Positions 1 through 8,401 of a DNA stretch of 64,000 nt are shown in pieces. The DNA comes from Streptomyces sp. B1I3. Its GTDB lineage: Bacteria; Actinomycetota; Actinomycetes; Streptomycetales; Streptomycetaceae. Position numbers and translations under genes: made by a program. Position 1 is the first letter of the stretch. Each line of letters begins with the position of its first letter. The notes under the pieces are model-generated. The model was not told the origin of the DNA. It ran no database searches and saw only the letters and a list, made by a program, of their open reading frames with translations. The stretch is taken from positions 2,542,001-2,606,000 of the forward strand of contig NZ_JAUSYD010000001.1 in the NCBI RefSeq assembly GCF_030816615.1. Reading direction: 5' to 3'.

Positions 1-221
1 CGGTGCCGCAGGGGTTGCCTGCTTCGGGGCACGTGCTCACGACCGCCGGTCGCTGGATCGCGCGAATCGTTCGGCTCCTACAAAGCTAGGACAGCGGGAG
101 CCATCTGTCTCCACAGATACTCGGACTTCCTACTATCTGAGACGGGGCCCTCGCCCGGAGCGGGTCTCCGGGTCCGGGGCACACCCCCTGACGCGCCCGT
201 CCCGCCGCTGCGGCTGGACGC
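1..221. other. Intergenic left edge; probable promoter of an off-window minus-strand gene
   Basis: No gene is supported here. Two small inverted repeats are visible: GGCTCC (73-78) with GGAGCC (97-102), and ATCTGT (103-108) with ACAGAT (113-118). Being non-coding and AT-richer than its surroundings, the stretch could be the upstream region of a minus-strand gene lying beyond the left edge; that is inference. Confidence 0.35.
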
Positions 222-235
222 TCAGAGCGGGACGG
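197..235 (-). terminator. Hairpin at the end of the TetR gene
   Basis: CCGTCCCGC (197-205) pairs perfectly with GCGGGACGG (227-235). The right arm overlaps the last codons of the regulator gene, whose stop is at 222-224. There is no U-tract. It probably acts as a transcript end or stabilising hairpin. Confidence 0.4.
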
Positions 236-821
236 TGAGCTGGGCCTGGACATGGGCCCGCAGGACGCCCGCCATGTCCGTCACGCCGCCCCCCAGGAGC
301 CACTGCACCTGGAGCCCGTCCATCAGGGCGATCAGCTGCTGCCCCGCGGCGTCCGGCGCGACGCCGGCCCGGAGCGCACCGTCCGCGAGGGCCTGCGCAT
401 AGGCGAGCTCCGCCCCGGAGACCGAATCGCGGTAGCGCCGCACGAAGTACGCGTGGGCGGGGTGATCGGCCGCCGTGGCTTCGGTGGAGACGACCGAGAA
501 CAGCTCGACGATCCCGCGCCGGGTGGCGTTCAGCGCCGCGAGCTCGGCGTACCTGCGCAGCCGGCCGACGCCGCTGGTCCCGCCGAGCGAGAGCCACTCC
601 CCGTCCACCTCGTCGCGGTGTTCGAGCACCGCGAGCAGCAGGGACTCCTTGGTCGGGAAGTGGTGCAGCAGACCGGGGTGGGAGATTCCGCACCTGCTCG
701 CGATCGTGCGCAGGGACGCACCCCGGTAACCCGCCTCGCCGAACAGGGCCATGGCCTGGTCGAGGATCTCGCGACGCCTCGCGCGGCCCTTCGCGTAGCC
801 ACGCCGCGCTTCGGCCGCCAC
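222..821 (-). CDS. TetR/AcrR-family transcriptional regulator
   Basis: A 199-residue protein with an N-terminal TetR helix-turn-helix (residues about 15-60, including the segment GYRGASLRTIASRCGISHPG followed by LLHHFPTKESLL) and a variable ligand-binding C-terminal half. The GTG at 821 is preferred because GGGAG lies 6 bases upstream; a longer in-frame GTG at 884 would run into the divergent promoter. It is divergent from the GH3 beta-glucosidase gene, which suggests that gene as its target, possibly through the inverted repeat at 898-909. The ligand cannot be read from sequence. Confidence 0.85.
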   Translation of the reverse strand: MAAEARRGYAKGRARRREILDQAMALFGEAGYRGASLRTIASRCGISHPGLLHHFPTKESLLLAVLEHRDEVDGEWLSLGGTSGVGRLRRYAELAALNATRRGIVELFSVVSTEATAADHPAHAYFVRRYRDSVSGAELAYAQALADGALRAGVAPDAAGQQLIALMDGLQVQWLLGGGVTDMAGVLRAHVQAQLTVPL

Positions 822-897
822 TCGCCACTCCCACGGTTCGGTCCGCCGGCGTGTCCGGCCGGCACGACAGTCAGATTCGCACACCCGAAGATACCTA

Positions 898-909
898 CCG
901 AGTGGTCGG
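898..909. promoter_or_regulatory. Candidate TetR operator
   Basis: CCGA-GTGG-TCGG is a short inverted repeat of a type common in actinobacterial TetR operators. It lies in the divergent intergenic region, about 47 bp before the beta-glucosidase start. Assignment to the adjacent regulator is inferred from position. Confidence 0.35.
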
Positions 910-955
910 GATTGACTCTATGGTGGACCGGAACCGTGTCGCGAAAGGACCCCCC

Positions 956-3247
956 GTGGCCCCCTCCCTGCCCTACCTCGACCCCGCGCTGCCCGTCGCC
1001 GAGCGGGTCGACGACCTCCTCGGCCGCATGACGCTGGCCGAGAAGACCGGCCAGATGCTCCAGCTCAACGCCAAGGACGGAGTACGGCACCTCGTCGAGG
1101 ACCTGCACGTGGGGTCGATCCTCCACGCCGCGCCCGACCGGGTCCTGGAGGCGGCGGCGCTCACCGAGCACACCCGCCTGCGCATCCCGCTGCTGGTCGC
1201 CGAGGACTGCATCCACGGCCACTCCTTCTGGGAGGGCGCCACCATCTACCCCACGCAGCTCGGCATGGCCGCGACCTGGGACGCCGGTCTCGTGGAGCGC
1301 ATCGCCCGGGCCACGGCCGTCGAGGTCGCGGCGACCGGCGTCCACTGGACGTTCTCGCCCGTGCTCTGCATCACCCGGGACCTGCGCTGGGGCCGGGTCA
1401 GCGAGACGTTCGGGGAGGACCCCTTCCTCATCGGCGAACTCGCCTCGGCGATGGTGCGCGGCTACCAGGGCGGGGGCCTGGACGACCCGACGGCGGTCCT
1501 CGCCTGCGCCAAGCACTTCGCGGGCTACTCCGAGACGCAGGGCGGCCGCGACGCGAGCGAGGCCGACATCTCGCGGCGCAAGCTGCGCTCCTGGTTCCTG
1601 CCCCCCTTCGAGCGGGTCGCCCGCGAGGGCTGCCGCACGTTCATGCTCGGCTACCAGTCCATGGACGGGGTGCCCGTCACGGTCAACGACTGGCTCCTGA
1701 ACGAGGTGCTGCGCGGCGAGTGGGGTTACACCGGCACGCTGGTCACGGACTGGGACAACGTCGGCCGCATGGTGTGGGAGCAGCAGATCTACGGCGACTA
1801 CACCCAGGCCGCCGCCGCCGCGGTCCGCGCCGGCAACGACATGGTGATGACCACGCCCAAGTTCTTCGAGGGGGCGCAGGAGGCGGTCGCCCAGGGCATT
1901 CTCGACGAAGCGAACATCGACGCGGCGGTCCGGCGCATCCTGACCCTCAAGTTCGAGCTGGGCCTGTTCGAGAACCCGAGGCACCCCGACGCCGCCCGGC
2001 AGGCCGCCGTCATCGGCAGCGCCGGGCACGCCGAGCTGAATCTGGAGGCCGCCCGCCGCTCCCTGGTCCTGCTCACCAACGACGGCACCCTGCCCCTGGC
2101 CGGCGGCCTGCGGCCGGGCGAGGGCGGCCGCGCCGCCGCGGGCCCCGGCACGGCACCGCGCACGGTCGCCGTCATCGGGCCCAACGCCGACGACGCGCAG
2201 ACCCAGCTCGGCGACTGGGCCGGCTCCTCGGGCCAGGCGGACTGGCTGCCGGACGGTCACCCGCGCCCCATGATCCGCACGGTGCTCGACGGCTTCCGCG
2301 AGCACGTCCCGGCCGACTGGACCGTCTCGTACGCCCGCGGGGCCGAGATCCTCGGCGTGGGACCCGACCCGGAAGGAGCGTTCTTCCCCGACGGGCAGCC
2401 CCGCCCCGATGTCGTCGTCCCCGCGGAGCCGTCCGAGTCCCTGATCCGTGAGGCGGTCGCGGCCGCCGAGGCCGCCGACCACGTCGTCGCCGTGGTGGGT
2501 GACCGCATCGAGCTGATCGGCGAGGGGCGTTCGACCGCGACCCTGGAACTCGTCGGCGACCAGGTCGCGCTGCTCGACGCGCTCGCCGCGACGGGCAAGC
2601 CGCTCGTCGTCGTGGTCATCAGCTCGAAGCCGCTCGTCCTTCCGCCCTCGGCACTCGGCGCGGCGGCGATCGTGCACGCCTTCAACCCGGGCATGCAGGG
2701 CGGCCGGGCCGTCGCCGAGCTGCTGCTCGGGCTCGTCGAGCCGACGGGGCGCCTGCCCCTCTCCTTCGCCCGGCACGCCGGCCAGCAGCCGACGTACTAC
2801 AACCAGATCCGCGGCCAGCACGGCACCCGGTACGCCGACCTCACCCAGTGTCCGGCGTTCGTGTTCGGCGAGGGACTGAGCTACACCACCGTCACGTACA
2901 CGGATCTGGAAGTGCTCACACCGGCCGTCGGACCGGACGACACCGTGCGGGCACGCGTCACCGTCCGCAACACCGGAGCCCGCCCGGCTCTGGAGACGGT
3001 GCAGGTGTACCTCAGCGACACCGTGACGTCCGTGACGTGGGCCGAGAAGGAGCTGAAGGCCTACCGGCAGGTCACGCTCGCCCCGGGCGAGGAGCGCGAG
3101 GTACAGCTGGAGCTGCCGGTGTCCGAGTGCACCCTCGTGGACGCCAGGGGCGACCGCGTCGTCGAGCCGGGTGCCTTCGAACTGCTCGTCGGCCCGTCCT
3201 CCCGCGACGACGCCCTGCTGCGGGCCGGCTTCACCGTGAAGGGCTGA
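956..3247 (+). CDS. Glycoside hydrolase family 3 beta-glucosidase
   Basis: A 763-residue GH3 enzyme that hydrolyses terminal beta-linked sugars, probably from cello- or other beta-oligosaccharides. The N-terminal barrel has WGRVSETFGEDP and CAKHFAGY; the (alpha/beta)6 sandwich follows (VVVVISSKPLV, HAFNPGMQGG) and a C-terminal fibronectin-III-like domain ends the protein (VTVRNTGARPALETVQVYLS). The likely nucleophile is Asp265 in LVTDWDN. No signal peptide is seen, so it is probably cytoplasmic and acts on imported oligosaccharides. GTG 956 is chosen because AAAGGA sits 6 bases upstream; the frame is also open from 851. It is probably controlled by the divergent TetR regulator. Confidence 0.93.
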   Translation: MAPSLPYLDPALPVAERVDDLLGRMTLAEKTGQMLQLNAKDGVRHLVEDLHVGSILHAAPDRVLEAAALTEHTRLRIPLLVAEDCIHGHSFWEGATIYPTQLGMAATWDAGLVERIARATAVEVAATGVHWTFSPVLCITRDLRWGRVSETFGEDPFLIGELASAMVRGYQGGGLDDPTAVLACAKHFAGYSETQGGRDASEADISRRKLRSWFLPPFERVAREGCRTFMLGYQSMDGVPVTVNDWLLNEVLRGEWGYTGTLVTDWDNVGRMVWEQQIYGDYTQAAAAAVRAGNDMVMTTPKFFEGAQEAVAQGILDEANIDAAVRRILTLKFELGLFENPRHPDAARQAAVIGSAGHAELNLEAARRSLVLLTNDGTLPLAGGLRPGEGGRAAAGPGTAPRTVAVIGPNADDAQTQLGDWAGSSGQADWLPDGHPRPMIRTVLDGFREHVPADWTVSYARGAEILGVGPDPEGAFFPDGQPRPDVVVPAEPSESLIREAVAAAEAADHVVAVVGDRIELIGEGRSTATLELVGDQVALLDALAATGKPLVVVVISSKPLVLPPSALGAAAIVHAFNPGMQGGRAVAELLLGLVEPTGRLPLSFARHAGQQPTYYNQIRGQHGTRYADLTQCPAFVFGEGLSYTTVTYTDLEVLTPAVGPDDTVRARVTVRNTGARPALETVQVYLSDTVTSVTWAEKELKAYRQVTLAPGEEREVQLELPVSECTLVDARGDRVVEPGAFELLVGPSSRDDALLRAGFTVKG

Positions 3248-3271
3248 GACGGGCGCCGCGCCGTACCGCGG

Positions 3272-3817
3272 TCAGAGCACGTCGCCCTCGCGCCAGTCGA
3301 AGAGCAACCGGTGGGACGGCGAGGGCGACGGCCGCCCGGGGACCGGCCGCACGTACGTACTGCCCTCCTCCCCGGGCAACGGCACGGTCCCGTCCGGCCC
3401 GAGCACGGCGATCCGGCCGGGCCAGGCCTGCCAGCCGCGCGCCGCGTGGAACAGGGCCCCGGAGGCGGAAGCGGACAGCGCCCCGAAGGCGTAGGCGCCG
3501 TCGAGAACCCGCTCGAGTGCGTCCATCACACGGCTACCGAGCCCCTCGCGGCGCCGGTCGGCGCGGACGGCGACGGCTTCCACGTAGCCGATCCGGTACG
3601 AGCGGCGGTCGTGGATCACGCGGCGCTGGATCACGCTGCCGTGCGCGAGGAGCCCGCTGCCGTCGGCCACGCAGGCGTGGACGCCGCCCAGGGTGTGGTC
3701 CCAGTCGTCGTCGGAGAAGTCCCCGTCGAACGCGGTGTCCAGGAAGGCGCGGATCCCGGCCAGGTCCGCGGGGGCCAGCTCATAGGTGTGGGCGCTGCGC
3801 ACGAGCGGCTCGGTCAT
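3272..3817 (-). CDS. AAC(2')-family aminoglycoside 2'-N-acetyltransferase-like GNAT protein
   Basis: A 181-residue GNAT protein that closely resembles, from memory, the mycobacterial AAC(2')-I enzymes: same length, the block DWDHTLGGVHA, then VIQRRVI, GYVEAVAVRADRRREGLG (acetyl-CoA loop), GAYAFGALSAS and the terminal DWREGDVL. That family acetylates the 2'-amino group of aminoglycosides, and mycobacterial members may also act on cell-envelope substrates. It is convergent with the beta-glucosidase gene (24 bp apart) and lies downstream of a strong hairpin that separates it from the proline genes. No resistance cluster surrounds it, so it looks like an intrinsic chromosomal gene. Whether it confers resistance cannot be judged from sequence. 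Confidence 0.85.
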   Translation of the reverse strand: MTEPLVRSAHTYELAPADLAGIRAFLDTAFDGDFSDDDWDHTLGGVHACVADGSGLLAHGSVIQRRVIHDRRSYRIGYVEAVAVRADRRREGLGSRVMDALERVLDGAYAFGALSASASGALFHAARGWQAWPGRIAVLGPDGTVPLPGEEGSTYVRPVPGRPSPSPSHRLLFDWREGDVL

Positions 3818-3858
3818 GTCCCCAGCCTGCCGCACGCGGCCGGCCCCGGAGATGGAAA

Positions 3859-3897
3859 CCGCCCCCCGGCCGGCGGGGGGAGCCGGTCGGGGGGCGG
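3859..3897 (-). terminator. Strong hairpin after the proline catabolic operon
   Basis: CCGCCCCCCGGCCGGC (3859-3874) pairs with GCCGGTCGGGGGGCGG (3882-3897) with one mismatch and a 7-base loop. It lies between the P5C dehydrogenase stop (3937) and the acetyltransferase start (3817) on the same strand, so it likely ends the proline operon transcript. Confidence 0.7.
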
Positions 3898-3936
3898 AGT
3901 CGGGGGCGGGGCGCCGGCAGCGGCACCCCGGGGGCG

Positions 3937-5568
3937 TCAGCCCTGGTGGGGGTAGGTGTACTCGGTCGGCGGGACCAGCGTCTCCTTGATGGCGCGGGTC
4001 AGCGTCCAGCGCTGCAGGTTCTGCGGGGCGCCCGCCTTGTCGTTGGTGCCGGAGGCACGGCCGCCGCCGAAGGGCTGCTGGCCGACGACGGCGCCGGTCG
4101 ACTTGTCGTTGATGTAGAAGTTGCCCGCGGCGTAGCGGAGCTTGTCCATCGTGTACGCGGCCGCCGCGCGGTCGTTGGAGATGACCGCACCGGTCAGCGC
4201 GTAGTCGGAGACCGACTCCATCTGCTCCAGCATGCCGTCGTACTTCTCGTCCTCGTAGACGTGGACGGCGAGGATCGGGCCGAAGTACTCGGTCGTGAAG
4301 ACCTCGTTGGCCGGGTCGTCGCACACGATGACCGTGGGGCGGACGAAGTAGCCGACGGAGTCGTCGTACGTCCCGCCCGCGACGATCGTGCAGGACGGGT
4401 CGGCCGCGGCGCGGTCGATGGCGGCCTTGTTCTTCGCGAACGAACGCGCGTCGATGACGGCGCCCATGAAGTTCGACAGGTCGGTGACGTCACCCATGGT
4501 GATGGAGTCGACCTCGGCCGTGAACTCCTCCTTGAAGCCGGAGTTCCAGATGGACGCCGGAATGTACGCGCGGGAGGAGGCGGAGCACTTCTGGCCCTGG
4601 TACTCGAACGAGCCGCGGGTCAGCGCCGTCTTCAGGACGGCACGGTCGGCGCTCGGGTGCGCGACGACGAAGTCCTTGCCACCGGTCTCGCCGACCAGCC
4701 GCGGGTAGGTGCGGTAGTTGGCGATGTTGTTGCCGACGGTCTTCCACAGGTGCTGGAAGGTGGGCGTCGAGCCGGTGAAGTGGATGCCCGCCAGGTCGCG
4801 GTGGTTCAGCACCACGTCGGAGACGGCGATGCCGTCGCCGGTGACCAGGTTGATGACGCCCTTGGGCAGCCCGGCCTCCTCGAGGAGCTGCATCAGCAGC
4901 ACTGCGGCGTGGGTCTGCGTCGGGGACGGCTTCCACACCACGACGTTGCCCATGAGGGCGGGTGCGGTGGGCAGGTTCGCGGCGATGGCCGAGAAGTTGA
5001 ACGGCGTGATCGCGTAGACGAAACCCTCGAGCGGGCGGTGGTCCATGCGGTTCCACACACCGGCGGAGTTGGCCGGGGGCTGCTCGGCGAGGATCTGGCG
5101 CGCGTAGTGCACGTTGAAGCGCCAGAAGTCGACGAGCTCGCACGGGCAGTCGATCTCGGCCTGCTGGGCGGTCTTGCCCTGCCCGAGCATCGTGGAGGCC
5201 GCGAGCGTCTCGCGCCAGGGGCCGGAGAGCAGCTCGGCGGCGCGCAGGATGATCGCGGCGCGGTCGTCGAACGACATGGCCCGCCAGGCCGGAGCGGCGG
5301 CGAGGGCCGCGTCGACGGCGTCCTGGGCGTCCTCCTCCGTGGCGCCGGCGAAGGTGCCGATCACGGCCCGGTGGTTGTGCGGCTGCACGACGTCGACGCG
5401 CTCGCCGCCGCCCATGCGCTTCTCGCCGCCGATCGTCATCGGCAGGTCGATGGGGTTCTCGGCGAGCTCCTTGAGCTTCGCCTCGAGTCGTGCCCGCTCC
5501 GGGCTGCCGGGGGCGTAGCTGTGGACCGGCTCGTTGACCGGCGCGGGGACCTGGGTGACAGCATCCAT
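3937..5568 (-). CDS. L-glutamate gamma-semialdehyde (1-pyrroline-5-carboxylate) dehydrogenase
   Basis: A 543-residue ALDH-superfamily enzyme that oxidises glutamate semialdehyde to glutamate with NAD+, the second step of proline degradation. It shows the full fold: TPFNFSAIAANLP, FTGSTPTFQHLW, the general-base Glu294 in LVGETGGKDF and the catalytic Cys328 in YQGQKCSASSRAY. Length fits the monofunctional family. It follows the proline dehydrogenase gene by 45 bp on the same strand, so the two form an operon in which the unstable intermediate passes from one enzyme to the next. The starting ATG is at 5568. Confidence 0.96.
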   Translation of the reverse strand: MDAVTQVPAPVNEPVHSYAPGSPERARLEAKLKELAENPIDLPMTIGGEKRMGGGERVDVVQPHNHRAVIGTFAGATEEDAQDAVDAALAAAPAWRAMSFDDRAAIILRAAELLSGPWRETLAASTMLGQGKTAQQAEIDCPCELVDFWRFNVHYARQILAEQPPANSAGVWNRMDHRPLEGFVYAITPFNFSAIAANLPTAPALMGNVVVWKPSPTQTHAAVLLMQLLEEAGLPKGVINLVTGDGIAVSDVVLNHRDLAGIHFTGSTPTFQHLWKTVGNNIANYRTYPRLVGETGGKDFVVAHPSADRAVLKTALTRGSFEYQGQKCSASSRAYIPASIWNSGFKEEFTAEVDSITMGDVTDLSNFMGAVIDARSFAKNKAAIDRAAADPSCTIVAGGTYDDSVGYFVRPTVIVCDDPANEVFTTEYFGPILAVHVYEDEKYDGMLEQMESVSDYALTGAVISNDRAAAAYTMDKLRYAAGNFYINDKSTGAVVGQQPFGGGRASGTNDKAGAPQNLQRWTLTRAIKETLVPPTEYTYPHQG

Positions 5569-5613
5569 GAGTGCCTTGTCTCCTTGGTTGAGGTGGGTGG
5601 TCGGCCGGAAAGG

Positions 5614-6540
5614 TCAGCCCTTGGTGACGACGGAGCGGGCGAAGAAGAGCAGGTTGGCCGGCTTCTCCGCGAGGCGGCGCATGAAATAGCCGTACCAGTC
5701 GGTGCCGTATGCCGTGTAGACGCGCATCCGGTGGCCCTCGGCCGCGAGCCGGACGTGCTCGTCGCTGCGGATGCCGTACAGCATCTGGAACTCGTACTCA
5801 TCCAGTTTGCGCCCTGCCTGGCGGGCGAGCTCCTGCCCGATGGCGATGAGCCGCGGGTCGTGGGAGCCGATCATCGGGTAGCCCTCGCCCAGCATGAGCG
5901 TCTTCAGGATGCGCACGTACGCCTTGTCGATCTCCGCCTTGTCCTGGTACGCGACGGAGGCGGGCTCCTTGTACGCGCCCTTCACCAGACGGACCCGGCT
6001 GCCGGCGGCGGCGAGGCGGCGGGCGTCGTCCTCGGTGCGGAACAGGTAGGACTGGATGACGCAGCCGGTCTGCGGGTGGTCCTTCCGCAGCTCCTCGTGG
6101 ATGGCGAACATCGAGTCGAGGGTGGTGTGGTCCTCCGCGTCCAGCGTGACCGTGGTGCCGATCGCGGCGGCGGCCTCGACGACGGGCCGGATGTTGGCGA
6201 GGGCGAGCTCGTGGCCGCCCTCCAGCGACTGGCCGAACATCGACAGCTTGACCGACATCTCCGCCCGGGTGCCGAGGCCGAGCTCCTTCAGGCGGCCGAT
6301 GAGCTCCAGGTAGGCATCGCGCGCGGCGGCGGCCTGCTCGGGGGTGGTGATGTCCTCACCCACGACGTCCAGGGTGACCTCGAGGCCCTTGGCGGCCGAG
6401 TCCTGGATGACAGGGACGACCTGGTCGACCGTCTCGCCGGCGATGAACCGGCCGACGACCTGCTTGGTGCCCGGGGCGGCCGAGATGAAACGACGCATCT
6501 TGTCGCTGCGGGACGCGGCGAGAATCACGGGACCCAGCAC
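5614..6540 (-). CDS. Proline dehydrogenase (FAD-dependent)
   Basis: A 308-residue monofunctional PRODH barrel that oxidises L-proline to pyrroline-5-carboxylate with FAD, donating electrons to the respiratory chain. Family motifs include VTLDAEDH, RLVKGAYKEP, GSHDPRLI, EFQMLYGIR and, near the end, YFMRRLAEKPAN. GTG 6540 is chosen because GGAGG lies 6 bases upstream; the frame extends to 6609, but that stretch includes the promoter area. It is the first gene of the two-gene proline operon and is divergent from a PucR-type regulator. Confidence 0.95.
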   Translation of the reverse strand: MLGPVILAASRSDKMRRFISAAPGTKQVVGRFIAGETVDQVVPVIQDSAAKGLEVTLDVVGEDITTPEQAAAARDAYLELIGRLKELGLGTRAEMSVKLSMFGQSLEGGHELALANIRPVVEAAAAIGTTVTLDAEDHTTLDSMFAIHEELRKDHPQTGCVIQSYLFRTEDDARRLAAAGSRVRLVKGAYKEPASVAYQDKAEIDKAYVRILKTLMLGEGYPMIGSHDPRLIAIGQELARQAGRKLDEYEFQMLYGIRSDEHVRLAAEGHRMRVYTAYGTDWYGYFMRRLAEKPANLLFFARSVVTKG

Positions 6541-6685
6541 GGGGCACCTCCACGGATGAGTACGGACGAGGGCCGAACCGGAAGGTGTGTGAACGGACCG
6601 GGACGGCACGGAGAACCACTGTGAAATCTAGGGATCGTCCCGGTCCCGTGCCATCGACACCTGTCACGCATCTGTGGCCGCCACC

Positions 6686-6701
6686 TCAGACATATGTCTG
6701 A
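6686..6701. promoter_or_regulatory. Perfect 16-bp palindrome, candidate operator for proline genes
   Basis: TCAGACATATGTCTGA reads identically on both strands. It sits between the divergent proline dehydrogenase and PucR-type regulator genes, about 20 bp before the regulator GTG and 146 bp before the PRODH start. It is the obvious candidate binding site for the regulator dimer. Confidence 0.6.
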
Positions 6702-6721
6702 AGGGGTGCGAGAATGGCCGG

Positions 6722-7861
6722 GTGAAGGGCGATTACCAGGAGCTGGTGGACGAGATCTCCGCGCTGCTCGGCGCCCCGGCCACGCTCGAGAACCGCGATT
6801 TCGGCCTGGTCGCCTTCGGGGCCCACGACAGCGACGACGACACGGCCATGGACCCCGTCCGCACCCGCTCGATCCTCACCCGGCGCTCCACCCCGGCGGT
6901 CCGAGCCTGGTTCGAGGGCTTCGGCATCACCCGCGCGACCGGACCGGTCCGCATTCCGGCCGCCCCGGAGGCGGGCGTGTACCGGGACCGGATCTGCCTC
7001 CCGGTACGCCATCGGAGTGTCGTCCTGGGCTACGTGTGGCTCCTCGACGCGCACCCCGGACCGACCGACGAGCGGCTCGCGGCGGCGATGGACGTGGCCG
7101 CCCGTATCGGGGCGCTGCTCTTCGACGAGACCCGGGCGGGCGCGGACCTGTCCCGCGAGTTCGGTTCGGCGCTCACCGCGGGGCGGGGCCGGCAGCGGGA
7201 GACGGCGCTGGCCGCCCTGCGCGAGGCACTCGGGGCGGACGCGGACGGGCTGCACACCGTGGTGTGCGTGACCCCGTGGCCGGACGAGCTCCCGTCGGTG
7301 CGCACGGTGCCGTCGGCGGCGGCCCTCGCCCCGGTCGCGGGGGCGGGCCCCCGGTCCCTGGCCGCGCTGATCCGGCTGCGCGCCCCCGACTCCCTGGACC
7401 CCGCGACGACAGCGGCGGAGCGGTTGCGCGCCGCCGCCGGCCCGGACGCCACCGGCGGGGTGGCGGCGGCCCGCCGGGGACTGGCGGAGCTGGCCGACTC
7501 CTGGCACGAAGCCCTGTCCGCCGCCCGCGCCGCCTCGGCGGAGACCCGCCTCGGCCCGGTCGCCGACTGGTCGGCCATCGGCCCGTACCGGCTGCTGACC
7601 GGACTGCCCCGGACCCCGGGCGCCGTGCCCGACCCTTCCGTGCGTGCCCTGTTGGCCCCGCCGCACGCGGAACTGGCCCGTACCGCCGAGGCGTTCCTCG
7701 ACCGCGCGGGCCAGGCGAGCCGCACGGCCGCGGAACTGGGCATCCACCGGCAGACGTTGTACTACCGGCTCGCCCGGGTCCAGCAGCTCACCGGTCTCGA
7801 CCTCAACGACGGCGAGGACAGGCTGCTGCTGCACATGGCGCTGAAGTCGGCCCGGCTCTGA
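6722..7861 (+). CDS. PucR-family transcriptional regulator, probable activator of proline catabolism
   Basis: A 379-residue protein ending in the PucR-type helix-turn-helix ([20 protein letters not shown], then [20 protein letters not shown]), preceded by a GAF-like/CdaR-type sensory region. Its head-to-head position with the proline dehydrogenase operon suggests it senses proline or a breakdown product and activates the operon. GTG 6722 begins the conserved-looking segment [17 protein letters not shown]; the frame also opens at GTG 6674, but that start would place the perfect palindrome inside the gene. No strong Shine-Dalgarno is visible for 6722, so the start is uncertain. Confidence 0.85.
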   Translation: MKGDYQELVDEISALLGAPATLENRDFGLVAFGAHDSDDDTAMDPVRTRSILTRRSTPAVRAWFEGFGITRATGPVRIPAAPEAGVYRDRICLPVRHRSVVLGYVWLLDAHPGPTDERLAAAMDVAARIGALLFDETRAGADLSREFGSALTAGRGRQRETALAALREALGADADGLHTVVCVTPWPDELPSVRTVPSAAALAPVAGAGPRSLAALIRLRAPDSLDPATTAAERLRAAAGPDATGGVAAARRGLAELADSWHEALSAARAASAETRLGPVADWSAIGPYRLLTGLPRTPGAVPDPSVRALLAPPHAELARTAEAFLDRAGQASRTAAELGIHRQTLYYRLARVQQLTGLDLNDGEDRLLLHMALKSARL

Positions 7862-7948
7862 TGCCCTTCCCCCGGATGAGTACGCGACGGGCCGGGCCTG
7901 AGTACGGCGGCGGAGGGCGCAGTCCCGTGCGGACGGTGAACTGGGTGC

Positions 7949-8314
7949 ATGAGCAACAGCGTTCGGACGTACGCCCCCCGCCCCGTCACCACCCACGCCC
8001 GCCCGGAGCCCGACCCTCGGTGGTGGGTCCTGCCGCTGGCCGGGACGGCGCTGGCACCCGTTCTCGCGGTCGTGGTGACGCGGGCGGACCATCTGTTCGC
8101 CGGCCGGCCGTTCCTGCTGGCCGGCTGCCTGGTGCTCGCGTACGCGCTGATCGCACCGAGCTGGTTCCTCCCCCGGACCGCGGACCGCAGGCGCCGGCGG
8201 GGGGACCTCGTCCTGGCCGGCTGCGCGTGCGCCGCGGGATTCCCGTCGCTGATCACCGCGTTGGGCTGGGTCGTGTTCTTCGTCATGCTGTGCACGGGAA
8301 ACGTCAGCGGCTGA
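7949..8314 (+). CDS. Small hypothetical membrane protein
   Basis: A 121-residue protein with a polar N-terminus (about 25 residues) and three or four hydrophobic helices (about residues 26-45, 52-70, 86-115) broken by the basic loop DRRRRRG. I do not recognise a family. It is convergent with serA, from which a 19-bp-stem hairpin separates it. It could be co-transcribed with the PucR-type gene 87 bp upstream. No function is proposed. Confidence 0.65.
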   Translation: MSNSVRTYAPRPVTTHARPEPDPRWWVLPLAGTALAPVLAVVVTRADHLFAGRPFLLAGCLVLAYALIAPSWFLPRTADRRRRRGDLVLAGCACAAGFPSLITALGWVVFFVMLCTGNVSG

Positions 8315-8339
8315 CACGACCAAGACGCCCGGCATATGG

Positions 8340-8381
8340 CCGCACCCGGCGGGCAGGGGTTTCCCTGCCCGCCGGGTGCGG
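8340..8381. terminator. Bidirectional terminator between the small membrane protein gene and serA
   Basis: CCGCACCCGGCGGGCAGGG (8340-8358), loop GTTT, then the exact reverse complement (8363-8381): a perfect 19-bp stem. It is placed between the ends of two convergent genes (8314 and 8402), so it can stop transcription from both sides. Confidence 0.85.
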
Positions 8382-8401
8382 TGTCAGCACGGAGCGGTGG
8401 A

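Noticed and set aside
2848..6624. Very long open frame of over 1200 codons on the plus strand opposite the proline operon
   Set aside because: It is antisense to three well-supported genes, has Arg/Gly-rich or Val/Leu/Glu-rich composition typical of shadow frames in high-GC DNA, and no domain.
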